Shown: in pieces, positions 32,608 through 41,629 of the stretch
Layout of the letters: every line of letters starts with the position of its first letter
Numbering within the stretch: the stretch's first letter is position 1
Assembly: GCA_963781675.1 (NCBI GenBank)
Contig: CAWAGF010000002.1
Coordinates: forward strand, 1 to 64,000
DNA from: SCTD01 sp963781675
GTDB taxonomy: Bacteria > Actinomycetota > Actinomycetes > Mycobacteriales > SCTD01
Direction of reading: 5' to 3'
DNA: 64,000 bases
Translations under genes and position numbers: made by a program
The notes under the pieces: generated by a model
Database searches by the model: none
What the model was told of the DNA's origin: nothing
Seen by the model: only the letters and a program-made list of their open reading frames with translations

Positions 32608-34311
32608 CTACGGCCCACGGGGGGCCACCGGTCCGACGGCGTCCGGCGGGGCGGGGCGCCCGAGCAGGTAGCCCTGTGCCAGCGAGCAGCCGAGCTCGTG
32701 CACGGTGGCCAGCTCGGCCTCGGTCTCCACGCCCTCGGCCAGCACCAGCATCCCCAGCGCCTGCCCGGCTGCGACGACGGCGCGAGCGATGGCCTCCTGG
32801 GCCCTCGAGTGCGCGGACCCGTCGGACCGCGGCAGCAGCGTGCGGTCCATCTTGAGGACGTCTGCTGGCAGCGTGACGAGCTGACCGAGCGAGGAGTAGC
32901 CGGCTCCGAAGTCGTCGAGCGCCACCTCGACGCCGTGGTCGCGGAGCTCCCGCAGCTGGGCGACGGCGGAGCGGGTGTCGGTGGCGACCGCTGTCTCGGT
33001 GATCTCGACCAGCAGGTGGCGGGAGGGCAGGTCCGCGATCTCCAGCGCCTCGAGGACGTCGTCGACGAGCGTGCGGCTGGCCAGGTGGTCGGCGCTGATG
33101 TTGACGCCGACCTTGCCGGCGAAGCCCTGCGCGACCCAGGCGGCCGCCTGCCGGGTGGCCTCGGCCAGCAGCCAACGACCCATGGGGACGATGAGCCCGC
33201 TCTCCTCGGCCAGGGGGATGAAGTCGGCAGCGGACTGCAGGCCGCGTGTCGGGGAGTGCCAGCGCATGAGGGCCTCGTAGCCCCCGACCTGACCGGTGCG
33301 CAGGTCGATGACGGGCTGGTAGTGCAGCGCGAGCTCGCCGTGGCGCAGCGCCCGGCGCAGGCCGTTGATGAGCAGGAGGCGCTGCGCTGCCTTGCTGTGC
33401 AGGTCAGGGGTGAAGGCGTGAGCCCTGTCGCGGCCGCCGTCCTTGGCCGCGTAGAGGGCGGCGTCGGCGTCTCGAAGCAGGTCGGCAGGCTGGTGGTCCG
33501 GGTCCTGGGCGGTGGCCAGGCCGGCGCTGAGCGTCACCGTCAGGTAGGTCCCGGCGACCTCGACCGGTTCGGCGATCGCGGCCCGCAGGGCCTGCGCGAC
33601 CGCAGCAGCGGCGGTCGGTCCGTGGCGGGGCAGGACCGCCACGAACTCGTCGCCGCCCATGCGGCCGAGCAGCGCGCCGGGCGGTACGGCCCGGAGCAGC
33701 CGTACCGCGACCTCCATCAGCAGCAGGTCACCGACGTCGTGGCCGAGCGAGTCGTTCACGTGCTTGAACAGGTCGAGGTCCACGAAGGCCAGGCTGAGCG
33801 GCGCCAGCTCGCTGCAGGTCCTCAGCTCCCGCTCGAGCACCTCCAGGACCCGGAGCCGGTTGGCCAGGCCGGTGAGCTGGTCCTGCCGGGCCTGGTCGTA
33901 GGAGGCGCGCTGGTCGAGGACGCGGGTCGTGACGTCGATGTGGGTCACGACGGCGCCGGCGCCGTCCCCCGTCAGCACCACGTGCAGCTGGAACCAGCGC
34001 GGCTCTCCGTCGGGGGCCGGGCAGGGGTAGTCGTGGGTGAACTCGGCGTCCTGCCGTCCGAGGACGCGCCGCAGTCCCTCGAGCACGGCCGACGCGTCCG
34101 CGTCACCCGCCTCCGCGGCGCTCCCGCAGACCTCCAGGTAGCTGGCACCCACCCCCGTGCGCCGGGGGTCCGCGCCTGCCTGCCGGGCGGAGTCGTCCCA
34201 CGCCCGGTTCGTCGCGCGCACGGTGCCCTCGAGGTCGAGCAGCGCCATCGAGGAGGTCATGGAGTCGACCATCGTGCGGGCCGCCGAGGCGACCACCGGC
34301 TCGTGTCGCAC
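32608..34311 (-). CDS. PAS-GGDEF-EAL protein (c-di-GMP turnover)
   Basis: 567 aa. PAS-like domain (SMALLDLEGTVRATNRAWDD), intact GGDEF domain (LLGRMGGDEFVAVLPRHG) and intact EAL domain (GYEALMRW, GVNISADHLASRT, EITETAVATD, LDDFGAGYSSLGQL). Both activities are possible. GTG at 34311 with GGAGG four bases upstream; the open frame runs on to 34416. Fourth of six consecutive minus-strand signalling genes. Confidence 0.9.
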   Translation of the reverse strand: MRHEPVVASAARTMVDSMTSSMALLDLEGTVRATNRAWDDSARQAGADPRRTGVGASYLEVCGSAAEAGDADASAVLEGLRRVLGRQDAEFTHDYPCPAPDGEPRWFQLHVVLTGDGAGAVVTHIDVTTRVLDQRASYDQARQDQLTGLANRLRVLEVLERELRTCSELAPLSLAFVDLDLFKHVNDSLGHDVGDLLLMEVAVRLLRAVPPGALLGRMGGDEFVAVLPRHGPTAAAAVAQALRAAIAEPVEVAGTYLTVTLSAGLATAQDPDHQPADLLRDADAALYAAKDGGRDRAHAFTPDLHSKAAQRLLLINGLRRALRHGELALHYQPVIDLRTGQVGGYEALMRWHSPTRGLQSAADFIPLAEESGLIVPMGRWLLAEATRQAAAWVAQGFAGKVGVNISADHLASRTLVDDVLEALEIADLPSRHLLVEITETAVATDTRSAVAQLRELRDHGVEVALDDFGAGYSSLGQLVTLPADVLKMDRTLLPRSDGSAHSRAQEAIARAVVAAGQALGMLVLAEGVETEAELATVHELGCSLAQGYLLGRPAPPDAVGPVAPRGP

Positions 34312-34449
34312 AGCACCTCCGACCCGGGTGAGCTCTGGTGACTCGCTCGTCAGGGTCAGCGACGCGGCTGCTTCGTACCACGACCTCGCGGGTCTCCCCC
34401 TGTGCTCCGCCAACACGGGCGACCGGCCGGAGCGCGCTCGCCGCGCACC

Positions 34450-37206
34450 TCAGGTCGCGGGTCCGGGCGGGAGCTCACGCAGGGCCCGCTCCAGCTGGGA
34501 GCGGGAGCGGATGCCCAGCTTGCGGTAGGAGCGCGACAGCACGGCCTCGACGGTCTTGGGGCTGAGGTGCGCGGCGCCCGCGATCTCGGCGTTGCGCAGC
34601 CCGTCCGCGGCCAGCCGCGCGACCTGGGCCTCCGTGGGCGTGAGGGCGTCCGGCCGCCCGGGCCGCAGCCCCACCCGCCGGAGCTCGGCGTGCGCCTGCT
34701 CCAGGTAGGGAGCGCAGCCGAGCTCCTCCCAGATCGCCAGCGCCGCGGTCAGGCAGTCGTGCGCCAGGCGCTTCTGCCGCACGCGGCGGTGCACCCGCCC
34801 CGCCGCGAGCAGGGCCAGCGCGCGGTCCATGGGCTGGCCCGGCGACAGCTCGTACGCCCCGAGCAGCCGTGGCACGAGCTCCGCCGCCGCGTCGAGCTCG
34901 CCCCGCGCCGCCGCCAGGACGACCCGGCCGCGGAGGCAGACGGCGAGCGCGTTGGCCTGGCCGAGCTGCTCAGCCCGCGCCTCGGTGCTGGACAGGCGGT
35001 GCTCCGCGAGGTCGTACCTGCCCAGGGCGGCCGCGGCCTCGGCGTACGGCACGTCCGCCTCGAGGTCCGACGGGTCGTCCCACCCCACCTGCGCGGCGAG
35101 GTCGAGGGCCCGGCCGAAGGCCGTGAAGGCGGCGGCGGGCGCGCCGTGCGCCGCGTGCACCCGTCCTGCCAGCTGCGCGACGATGGCGCTGAAGACGACG
35201 AACTCGGCCGCCGCGAAGCGCTCGGCCGCGGCCGCCAGGACGGCCAGCGAGGCGTCCCGGTCGCCGCGCAGCCCGTCGATGGCGGCCCGCTGCGCCCGCA
35301 TCTGCCACAGGCTGAGGTGGCCCTGCCCGGCGGCCACGCGCTCGCCCTCGAGCAGCACCGCCTGCGCGGCCTCCCAGCGGCCTGCCCGCTGCTCCACGTG
35401 CCCCAGGTAGGAGTGCACGACGGGCAGCGACACGTCGTCGCCCGTGTCGCGACAGCGCACGAGCAGGCCGTGGCACAGGGTCCGGCTCTCCTCGAAGCGG
35501 TCGGCCATCATCGCGGCCCGGGCCAGCTGCAGGACCGGCCCCTCCACCGCGACGACAGCCGGGTGCTCCGCGTCCAGCGCCACCGCCCGGGCGAGCGGCT
35601 CGGACGTCGGCTCCCCGAGCACGGTCCGCACCTGGACCTCCAGGCACAGCCCGGCGAGCAGGAGCGCCGGGTCGACCGCCGGGCCGGCCTGCGCGAGGAC
35701 CCGGTTCGCCGCCTGGACGGCGTCGAGCTGCTCGGCCGGTCGGTCCGCCAGCTCCTCGTGGACCGTCCGGACCATCGCCTCGGCCGCGAGCACCGGGTCG
35801 AGCTCGGCGTCCTGCAGCTCCTGGTTCAGGGCGTGCAGCTCCTCGCGCCGTGCGGCGAGCTGGCACAGCCGCGCCAGCTCGAGGGTCGCCTTCCAGTACG
35901 CCGGAGTGCCCGGGTGCCGGCGGCGCACGTCCGCCAGCCAGCGCTCGGCGACCAGAGGCTGCCCGCCCGTGAGGGCCCACTGCCCGAGGAGCACCGCGCG
36001 CAGCGGCCGGTCCGGTGACGTGCCGGGCGTCCGCTCGACGGCGAGCGCGAGCAGGTCCGTCGCGCTGTCCCAGGCGCCACGCGCCCGCATGCGGCGGGCA
36101 GTGCCGGCGAGCCGGGCGGCGAGCGGCTCGTCGGGTCCCTCGGAGGCGAGGCCGGCGTGCCGCGTCCGAGCCTCCTCGCCGGGCTCGACGTCGGCGAGGC
36201 GCAGGTGGGCCGCCGCGCGGTCCGGGGCGGAGCAGGCGGACACGGCCGCCTCGGCGAACAGCGGGTGCGTGAAACGGACCACGTCGCTCAGGACGACCAG
36301 CCCGGAGCGGAGCGCCGGATCGAGGACGGCGGCGAGCTCGACCGGCTCGCAGTCGTGGGCCCTGGCCAGCACGTCCAGCCGCGGGTCCGAGGCGAGCGCC
36401 GCGACGAGGAGCGCCAGGCGCGTCTCGCGCGGCAGCGTGGCGAGCCTGCCCTGGACGAGCCCTTGGACGTCGGCGCCGACCCCCTCCGTCGACCTGTGCC
36501 GAGCCAGCTCCAGCGCGTGGAGCGGGTTGCCCCGGGCCGTACGGGCGACCTCGCGCAGCTCCGCCTGCGACAGGGCTGGTCCGGCCTGGTCGGTGACGAT
36601 CCGCACGAGCTCGCCCGGAGCGAGCTCGCCCAGCCGGACGGTCATGACCTGAGGGGCGTCCCCGGCCGGCAACCACGACGCCAGCCGGTGGTCCGGCCGC
36701 GCGGCGCAGACCAGGACGACGTCGGCGTCACCGATGCGGTGCAGCGCCTGCCCGAGAGCGGCCGCGCTCGCGTCGTCGAACCAGTGCGCGTCGTCCACGA
36801 GCAGGACGACGGGCTGCTCCAGCGCCAGCTGCGTCAGGACGCTGCGCACGCCCGCGGCGACCGCGCGCGGATCGGCGTCGTGAGCCGCCTCCTCGAGGAG
36901 CAGCGCCGAGCGCACGCCCGAGCGCTGCGGCGGGGGCAGGGCGTCGTAGGCGTCCGGTGGCACGTCCCTCAGCAGGTCCATCAGCCCGGAGAACGCCAGG
37001 GCGCTCTCGCTCTGCAAGGGGCGGGCCGTGAGGACGCGCGGAGCGCCTGCGGGTCCTCGAGCCCCGACGCCGTCGAGAGCCCGCGCCAGCCTGCCCACCA
37101 GCGCCGACTTCCCCATCCCTGCCGCGGCGACGAGCGTCACCACGCCGGGGCCCCGCCGCTCGGTGGCCTCCAGCAGCATCGCCAGCTCGGCCTCGCGACC
37201 CACCAT
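34450..37206 (-). CDS. Large AAA-ATPase LuxR-type transcriptional regulator (LAL family)
   Basis: 918 aa. An N-terminal STAND ATPase with Walker A VTLVAAAGMGKSALVGRLA and Walker B PVVLLVDDAHWFD, a long TPR-like middle, and a C-terminal LuxR HTH (LTPTEAQVARLAADGLRNAE, HLSPKTVEAVLSRSYRKLGI). ATG at 37206 preceded by GGTGAG; upstream in-frame starts exist. LAL regulators respond to unknown ligands. It may control the neighbouring secreted-protein and oxidoreductase genes. Confidence 0.9.
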   Translation of the reverse strand: MVGREAELAMLLEATERRGPGVVTLVAAAGMGKSALVGRLARALDGVGARGPAGAPRVLTARPLQSESALAFSGLMDLLRDVPPDAYDALPPPQRSGVRSALLLEEAAHDADPRAVAAGVRSVLTQLALEQPVVLLVDDAHWFDDASAAALGQALHRIGDADVVLVCAARPDHRLASWLPAGDAPQVMTVRLGELAPGELVRIVTDQAGPALSQAELREVARTARGNPLHALELARHRSTEGVGADVQGLVQGRLATLPRETRLALLVAALASDPRLDVLARAHDCEPVELAAVLDPALRSGLVVLSDVVRFTHPLFAEAAVSACSAPDRAAAHLRLADVEPGEEARTRHAGLASEGPDEPLAARLAGTARRMRARGAWDSATDLLALAVERTPGTSPDRPLRAVLLGQWALTGGQPLVAERWLADVRRRHPGTPAYWKATLELARLCQLAARREELHALNQELQDAELDPVLAAEAMVRTVHEELADRPAEQLDAVQAANRVLAQAGPAVDPALLLAGLCLEVQVRTVLGEPTSEPLARAVALDAEHPAVVAVEGPVLQLARAAMMADRFEESRTLCHGLLVRCRDTGDDVSLPVVHSYLGHVEQRAGRWEAAQAVLLEGERVAAGQGHLSLWQMRAQRAAIDGLRGDRDASLAVLAAAAERFAAAEFVVFSAIVAQLAGRVHAAHGAPAAAFTAFGRALDLAAQVGWDDPSDLEADVPYAEAAAALGRYDLAEHRLSSTEARAEQLGQANALAVCLRGRVVLAAARGELDAAAELVPRLLGAYELSPGQPMDRALALLAAGRVHRRVRQKRLAHDCLTAALAIWEELGCAPYLEQAHAELRRVGLRPGRPDALTPTEAQVARLAADGLRNAEIAGAAHLSPKTVEAVLSRSYRKLGIRSRSQLERALRELPPGPAT

Positions 37207-37431
37207 GGCGCTCACCGGCACAGTGTGACGGGACCGGTGAGCTGCGCGGAGAGCCGCGCGCCGGGTGCGGCCGCGCAAGCAGGGCGACCACGCACCGCAC
37301 GCCCCGCTCCCAAGGCCTCAGGGCCGCCCGCAAGCTCCTGATCGAGGGTTTCCCTGTCTAGGACGCAGGCCGGCCGCGACGCAGGCTCCTGTCCGCAGGA
37401 CCACGTTCTCCGTCGAGCAGAGGAACCCACC

Positions 37432-37938
37432 ATGAAGCGCACGCACCTCACGGCCGCCGTCCTGGCCGGACTGGCCACCTTCGCGATGCCGCTGTCGCCG
37501 GCCCAGGCGGCCGACGGCAAGGCCTCCGGGAGCTACCACTTCGTGTCCGCGGACCCGGGCGCACCTCGTACGGCAGCCGACCACGTCATCTTCGACTCGC
37601 TGTCCGCGACGGTGGAGTGGACCGGCACCTTCACCGGCACCTCCACGCTGACGGGACGTCTGGTCCTGCGCCCGATCGACGGCGGCAACCCGTTCTTCGG
37701 CACCGCGAACTACCAGTACACCGACGTCTTCGTCGGCACGGTGAACGGCGTGCCCGGCACGATGACCCTGCTGGAGCAGGGCCAGACGGGACGCGACGGC
37801 ATCGTCCACTCCAAGAACGTCGTCGTGTCGGCCACGGGCGGCCTCGTCGGCCTGAGCGGGATGGTCAAGGGCACCGGCACCGTCAGCGGCCCGACCGGAC
37901 CTGCGGGCACCTACCTCGGCACCGTCTCGCTGCACTGA
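37432..37938 (+). CDS. Secreted DUF3224-like protein
   Basis: 168 aa. Signal peptide MKRTHLTAAVLAGLATFAM with cleavage near AQA-ADG. The mature part is a Thr/Gly-rich beta-barrel-like domain (ATVEWTGTFTGTSTLTGRL, VFVGTVNGVPGTMTLLEQG, VSATGGLVGLSGMVKGTGTV), matching the DUF3224/allene-oxide-cyclase-like layout. ATG at 37432 with AGAGGAA upstream. Function unknown; divergent from the LuxR regulator. Confidence 0.75.
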   Translation: MKRTHLTAAVLAGLATFAMPLSPAQAADGKASGSYHFVSADPGAPRTAADHVIFDSLSATVEWTGTFTGTSTLTGRLVLRPIDGGNPFFGTANYQYTDVFVGTVNGVPGTMTLLEQGQTGRDGIVHSKNVVVSATGGLVGLSGMVKGTGTVSGPTGPAGTYLGTVSLH

Positions 37939-38030
37939 CCGCGCCCGGCCCGGTCGACCCGCGGGTGCACGCCCGCCCGCGGGTCGACCGGGTGCCGCCT
38001 GCCCGCTCACGACGCCGTGGAAGGAGATCC

Positions 38031-38528
38031 ATGAGCAGCCTCAGCACGTCCGACCGCATCACCGTCTCCCACCGGCACCAGCGGACGCCGGTCCAGTGGG
38101 CCGGCGGGACCGTCTTCGACGTCGTCCTGGACGGGGACGCCAGCGCGGGGGCGCTCGCCCTGCTGGACCAGTCGGGCGTGCGCGGTGACGCCACTCCCCT
38201 GCACGTCCACCGGGACGCGGCCGAGGTCTTCTACGTGCTCGAGGGCAGTGCTCGCGCCTGGCACCTCGGCACGACGTACGACCTCGAGGCGGGATCGGCC
38301 GTCTACCTGCCGGCGGGGCAGGAGCACGCCTTCGTGGTGACGAGCGAGCGCGCGCGGATCCTGACCGTGACCACGCCCGCCGGCTTCGCCGACTTCGTCC
38401 GCGAGGCCGGCCTGCCGGTCGACGACGCGCACCCGCGGGAGCTCGACGTCGGTCGCCTGCTCGCCGCGGCCGGCCGCCACGGGATCGACATCACCGGGCC
38501 GCCGCCGACCGGACCGGCCGGCGGGTAG
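38031..38528 (+). CDS. Cupin-domain protein
   Basis: 165 aa. Cupin motif 1 reads TPLHVHRDAAEVFYVLEGSARAW and motif 2 YLPAGQEHAFVVTSERA, with the histidines and glutamate that normally bind a metal. ATG at 38031 with GGAAGGAG upstream. Such proteins are often dioxygenase-like or quercetinase-like; substrate unknown. Confidence 0.85.
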   Translation: MSSLSTSDRITVSHRHQRTPVQWAGGTVFDVVLDGDASAGALALLDQSGVRGDATPLHVHRDAAEVFYVLEGSARAWHLGTTYDLEAGSAVYLPAGQEHAFVVTSERARILTVTTPAGFADFVREAGLPVDDAHPRELDVGRLLAAAGRHGIDITGPPPTGPAGG

Positions 38529-38604
38529 CCGGGCTGGTCCAGGCGACGAGAGGTCGGTCCGGACCGGAACACGGCCGCAGCGGCGGCTGGCACGAAGGTC
38601 CCTC

Positions 38605-38636
38605 TGTAACGCGACGCCCTGCGGCTGCACCCAGCA
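38605..38636 (+). promoter_or_regulatory. Candidate ECF promoter A
   Basis: TGTAACGC followed, at the same spacing as at 40412-40443, by GCACCCAGCA. Upstream of the oxidoreductase operon. Blocks fit a -35/-10 pair read by an ECF sigma factor. Confidence 0.5.
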
Positions 38637-38660
38637 GGACCCACCGCCTCGAGGAGCCCC

Positions 38661-38714
38661 ATGACCGCCGCTGACCTGACCGCCGCCCCCCGCACCACCT
38701 CGGCGGCGGCGTGA
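38661..38714 (+). CDS. Putative 17-aa leader ORF
   Basis: MTAADLTAAPRTTSAAA with GAGGAG 4 bases upstream of its ATG. Its TGA overlaps the GTG of the next short ORF (GTGA). First of a coupled chain leading to the oxidoreductase gene. Confidence 0.4.
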   Translation: MTAADLTAAPRTTSAAA

Positions 38715-38827
38715 GCACGGTGCCGTACGGCCGAGGACGGAGGCGGGGCGTGCCGCTCCCGGGTGACCACCCGGGCGCCGGGCCGACGGGCCGGGAGCCC
38801 GTCGAGCGGCTGCCGGCGCGCGCATGA
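38711..38827 (+). CDS. Putative 38-aa coupled ORF
   Basis: Starts VSTVPYGRGRRRGVPLPGDH, Arg/Pro/Gly-rich, no motif. Its TGA overlaps the ATG of the oxidoreductase (ATGA). It may only serve to couple translation. Confidence 0.35.
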   Translation: MSTVPYGRGRRRGVPLPGDHPGAGPTGREPVERLPARA

Positions 38828-40386
38828 CGACCACGACCCGACCTCCCGTCCCGGCCCCCCGGCCGGCCTCGGCACGCCCCGCGCGCGCGACCGCCGGCGG
38901 CCTGCTCGCCGGTGCCGGCGCCGTCGTCCTCGCGGAGCTGGTCGCGCGCGTGCTGCCGCGCGCGGGGAGCCCGCTGGTCGCCGTCGCCGACGGCGTCATC
39001 CGGCTCGCGCCGCCGGCGGCGCGCGACGGCGCGATCGCGCTGGTGGGCACGCTGGACAAGCCGCTGCTGCTGGCAGGGGTGCTGCTGGTCGTCCTCGCCG
39101 CCGCGGGCCTCGCCGGCCGGCTGCAGCTGCGCAACCCCGCGGCCGCCGGCGCCCTCGTCGCTGCTCTCGCGCTGCTCGCTGGGGTGGCGGTGGCCCAGGA
39201 CGGCGGTGGGCTGCTCGACGGGCTGTCGATCGGCCTGGTGCTGCTCGTCGCCGGCACCCTGCTCCTGCGCCTGCTGGTCCAGCCGGCGCGCGTCCCGGCT
39301 GCACCCGCCGAGGACCGGCGCGCGTTCCTGCGTGCCGCCGGCGGGGTCGCGGTGCTGGTCGTCGCCGGGGGTGGGCTGCTGAGGCTGCTCGACCTGCGGG
39401 GCCAGGTGGCCAGCGCCGCCCGTGCGGCACTGCGGCTGCCCGTCCCGGTGCGGCCGGCGCCGGGCGACGCGGCCTCCGTGGAGCTCGGGCTGCCGGGCCT
39501 GACGCCCCTCGTCACCCCCAACGGCGCCTTCTACCGGATCGACACGGCGCTGTTCGTGCCCCAGGTGGACCCGGCCGGCTGGACCCTCGAGATCGGCGGG
39601 ATGGTGGACCGGCCGCTGTCCTTCACCCTCGACGAGCTGCTGGCCCTGCCGCAGGTCGAGGCCGACATCACCCTCCAGTGCGTGAGCAACGAGGTCGGCG
39701 GCGACCTCGTCGGCCTGGCCCGCTGGCAGGGCGTCCTGCTGCGCGACCTGCTCGCGCAGGCGGGCGTGCAGCCCGGGGCGGGACAGGTGGTCGGCCGGTC
39801 CGTCGACGACTTCACCGCCGGGTTCCCGCTCTCCTACGCCACCGACGACCGCTTCGCGATGGTGGCGCTCGGCATGAACGGGGAGCTGCTGCCGGTCGAG
39901 CACGGCTTCCCCGCGCGCCTGGTCGTGCCCGGCCTCTACGGCTACGTCTCGGCCACCAAGTGGCTGCAGAGCATCACGGTCACGACGTGGCGAGGGGTTC
40001 GACGGCTTCTGGGTGCCGCGAGGCTGGTCGAAGCTCGGCGCCCATCAAGATCAGCTCGCGGATCGACGTGCCCGCTGACGGCGCCGCGGTCGCGGCCGGG
40101 CCGGTCACGGTGGCCGGCATGGCCTGGGCGCCCGGCCGGCGCCGTGGCATCACCGAGGTGCAGGTGCGCGTCGACGAGGGGCCGTGGAGGGCGGCAGAGC
40201 TCGGGGGCGCCCTGAGCGAGGACGCCTGGCGGCAGTGGCGCCTGGTCTGGGAGGCGACCCCGGGGCCGCACCTGATCGAGGTGCGGGCCACCGAGCGCAC
40301 CGGCGCAGACCCAGGACCCGCGTGTGGCGCCGCCGCGACCCGACGGCGCCACGGGGCTGCACGCGGTCCGGGTGCTCGTGCGCTGA
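38824..40386 (+). CDS. Membrane-anchored molybdopterin-dependent oxidoreductase (two frameshifts)
   Basis: An N-terminal region with about four hydrophobic segments is followed by a twin-Arg-like RRAFLRAAGGVAVL and then a sulfite-oxidase-type Mo-cofactor domain: GWTLEIGGMVDRPLSFTLDEL, ITLQCVSNEVGGDLVG (cofactor cysteine), RWQGVLLRDLL, VEHGFPARLVVPGLYG. The frame breaks at about 39991 (TTW|EGFDGFWVPRGWSKLG) and again at about 40304 (ERTG|QTQDPRVAPPRPDG). Each break is one extra base. The C-terminal dimer domain is recognisable across all frames. Whole product about 520 aa. Probably functional if the breaks are errors. Confidence 0.83.
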
Positions 40387-40411
40387 TCCGCCAGGGCTCC
40401 CCAGGCCACGG

Positions 40412-40443
40412 TGTAACGCCGGAGCCGCTGCGTGCACTCAGCA
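40412..40443 (+). promoter_or_regulatory. Candidate ECF promoter B
   Basis: TGTAACGC then, 14 bases on, GCACTCAGCA, matching promoter A at both blocks and in spacing. It stands upstream of the sigma factor operon, which suggests autoregulation. Confidence 0.5.
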
Positions 40444-40477
40444 CCATCACCGCGGGCACGGCATCGAGGGGGAACGC

Positions 40478-40516
40478 GTGACGAGCGCTGCGCAGGACCG
40501 GCGGACAGCTGCATGA
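40478..40516 (+). CDS. Putative 12-aa leader ORF
   Basis: VTSAAQDRRTAA from GTG 40478, preceded by GAGGGGG. Its TGA overlaps the ATG of the next short ORF. Same layout as the chain at 38661-38827. Confidence 0.35.
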   Translation: MTSAAQDRRTAA

Positions 40517-40662
40517 CGGCATCGCTGCCGGCGCCGCGGTGGGGTGCCGGCCTGCCCGTCGCGCGCTGGTGCGCCGAGGCGGACGCCGACCTGCGCGTCG
40601 CGGACCGCTGGGCCGGTGCGCGCGGGCCGTACGACGTCCTCGCCGTCGGGGCCTGCGGATGA
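40513..40662 (+). CDS. Putative 49-aa protein coupled to the sigma factor
   Basis: Begins MTASLPAPRWGAGLPVARWC and ends RGPYDVLAVGACG, with two cysteines. Its TGA overlaps the sigma factor ATG (ATGA). No family recognised. Confidence 0.4.
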   Translation: MTASLPAPRWGAGLPVARWCAEADADLRVADRWAGARGPYDVLAVGACG

Positions 40663-41378
40663 CGGGCGCCGCCGAGCCCGCCCGCGCAGCGCCGGCCCCC
40701 TCGTGGGACGAGGGGGACCTGCTGCGCCGGCTCAAGGCCGGCGACGAGGCGGTGTTCCGCGAGCTGGTCACCGAGCTGAACCCGGTGCTCATGCGCCTGG
40801 CCCGCACGTACACCGCGACGGCGGCCGGGGCACAGGACGCCGTCCAGGACACCTGGCTGGTCGTCGTCGACAGGCTGGACGGCTTCGAGGGCCGCAGCAG
40901 CCTGCGCACCTGGGTGTGCGGGATCCTCGTGAACACGGCCCGGCGCAGCGGGGTCCGCGACGCACGGACGCTGCCCTTCAGCAGCGCCTGGCGCGGGGAC
41001 CACGGGCCGGCGGTGGACCCGGCGCGCTTCCACGGGCGACGGGAGGCCGGGACCACCGGCACGTGGGCGCGCCCGCCCACGCGGTGGGACCAGCTGCCCG
41101 AGGAGCTGCTGGCGGCCGACGAGCTGCGGCGCACCATCGACGCGGCGATCACCACGCTCCCGACGCGCCAGCGCGAGGTCATCACGGCGCGGGACGTCCT
41201 CGGCATGGCGGCCGCCGAGGCCGCCGAGGTGCTCGGCCTGACCGCCGGCAACCAGCGCGTGCTCCTGCACCGCGCGCGCAGCAAGGTGCGGGCCGCGCTG
41301 GAGCAGTACGGCCGCGACGCGGCAGGGAGGGCCGCCGGCCCCGCCGGACCGGACGACGACGAGAGGGCCAGCCGATGA
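40659..41378 (+). CDS. ECF RNA polymerase sigma factor
   Basis: 239 aa. Sigma region 2 is seen in FRELVTELNPVLMRLARTYT, DAVQDTWLVVVDRLDGFEG and RSSLRTWVCGILVNTARR. Region 4 is LPTRQREVITARDVLGMAAAE and VLGLTAGNQRVLLHRARSKV. A long linker of about 50 aa separates them. The next gene is its likely zinc anti-sigma factor, overlapping by ATGA. Confidence 0.9.
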   Translation: MTGAAEPARAAPAPSWDEGDLLRRLKAGDEAVFRELVTELNPVLMRLARTYTATAAGAQDAVQDTWLVVVDRLDGFEGRSSLRTWVCGILVNTARRSGVRDARTLPFSSAWRGDHGPAVDPARFHGRREAGTTGTWARPPTRWDQLPEELLAADELRRTIDAAITTLPTRQREVITARDVLGMAAAEAAEVLGLTAGNQRVLLHRARSKVRAALEQYGRDAAGRAAGPAGPDDDERASR

Positions 41379-41629
41379 GCGTCCTGCGACGACCGCACCG
41401 GGTGCTGTGCCAGCAGCTGGTCGAGATGGTGACCGACTACCTCGAGGGCGACCTCGACCCGCGGGCGCGGCGCGCCGTGCAGGAGCACCTCGCGGAGTGC
41501 GGCCACTGCGCCGGCTACGTGGAGCAGGTGCAGCGCATGCTCGCGCTGACCGCCGGCGCGGAACCTGCGCCGGTGCCGGACGACCTGATGAGCGTGCTCA
41601 CGAGCCGCTTCCGCGAGCGCACCCGGTGA
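41375..41629 (+). CDS. Zinc-finger anti-sigma factor (zf-HC2)
   Basis: 84 aa. The motif HLAECGHCAGYVEQV gives the HX3CX2C of zinc-dependent anti-sigma factors, with a further cysteine in LCQQLVEMV. No membrane segment, so cytosolic. It overlaps both flanking sigma genes by four bases and may bind either. Confidence 0.88.
   Translation: MSVLRRPHRVLCQQLVEMVTDYLEGDLDPRARRAVQEHLAECGHCAGYVEQVQRMLALTAGAEPAPVPDDLMSVLTSRFRERTR

Noticed and set aside
29630..32671. A 1013-aa plus-strand frame opposite the GAF and GGDEF/EAL genes
   Set aside because: Antisense shadow of conserved proteins on the minus strand.
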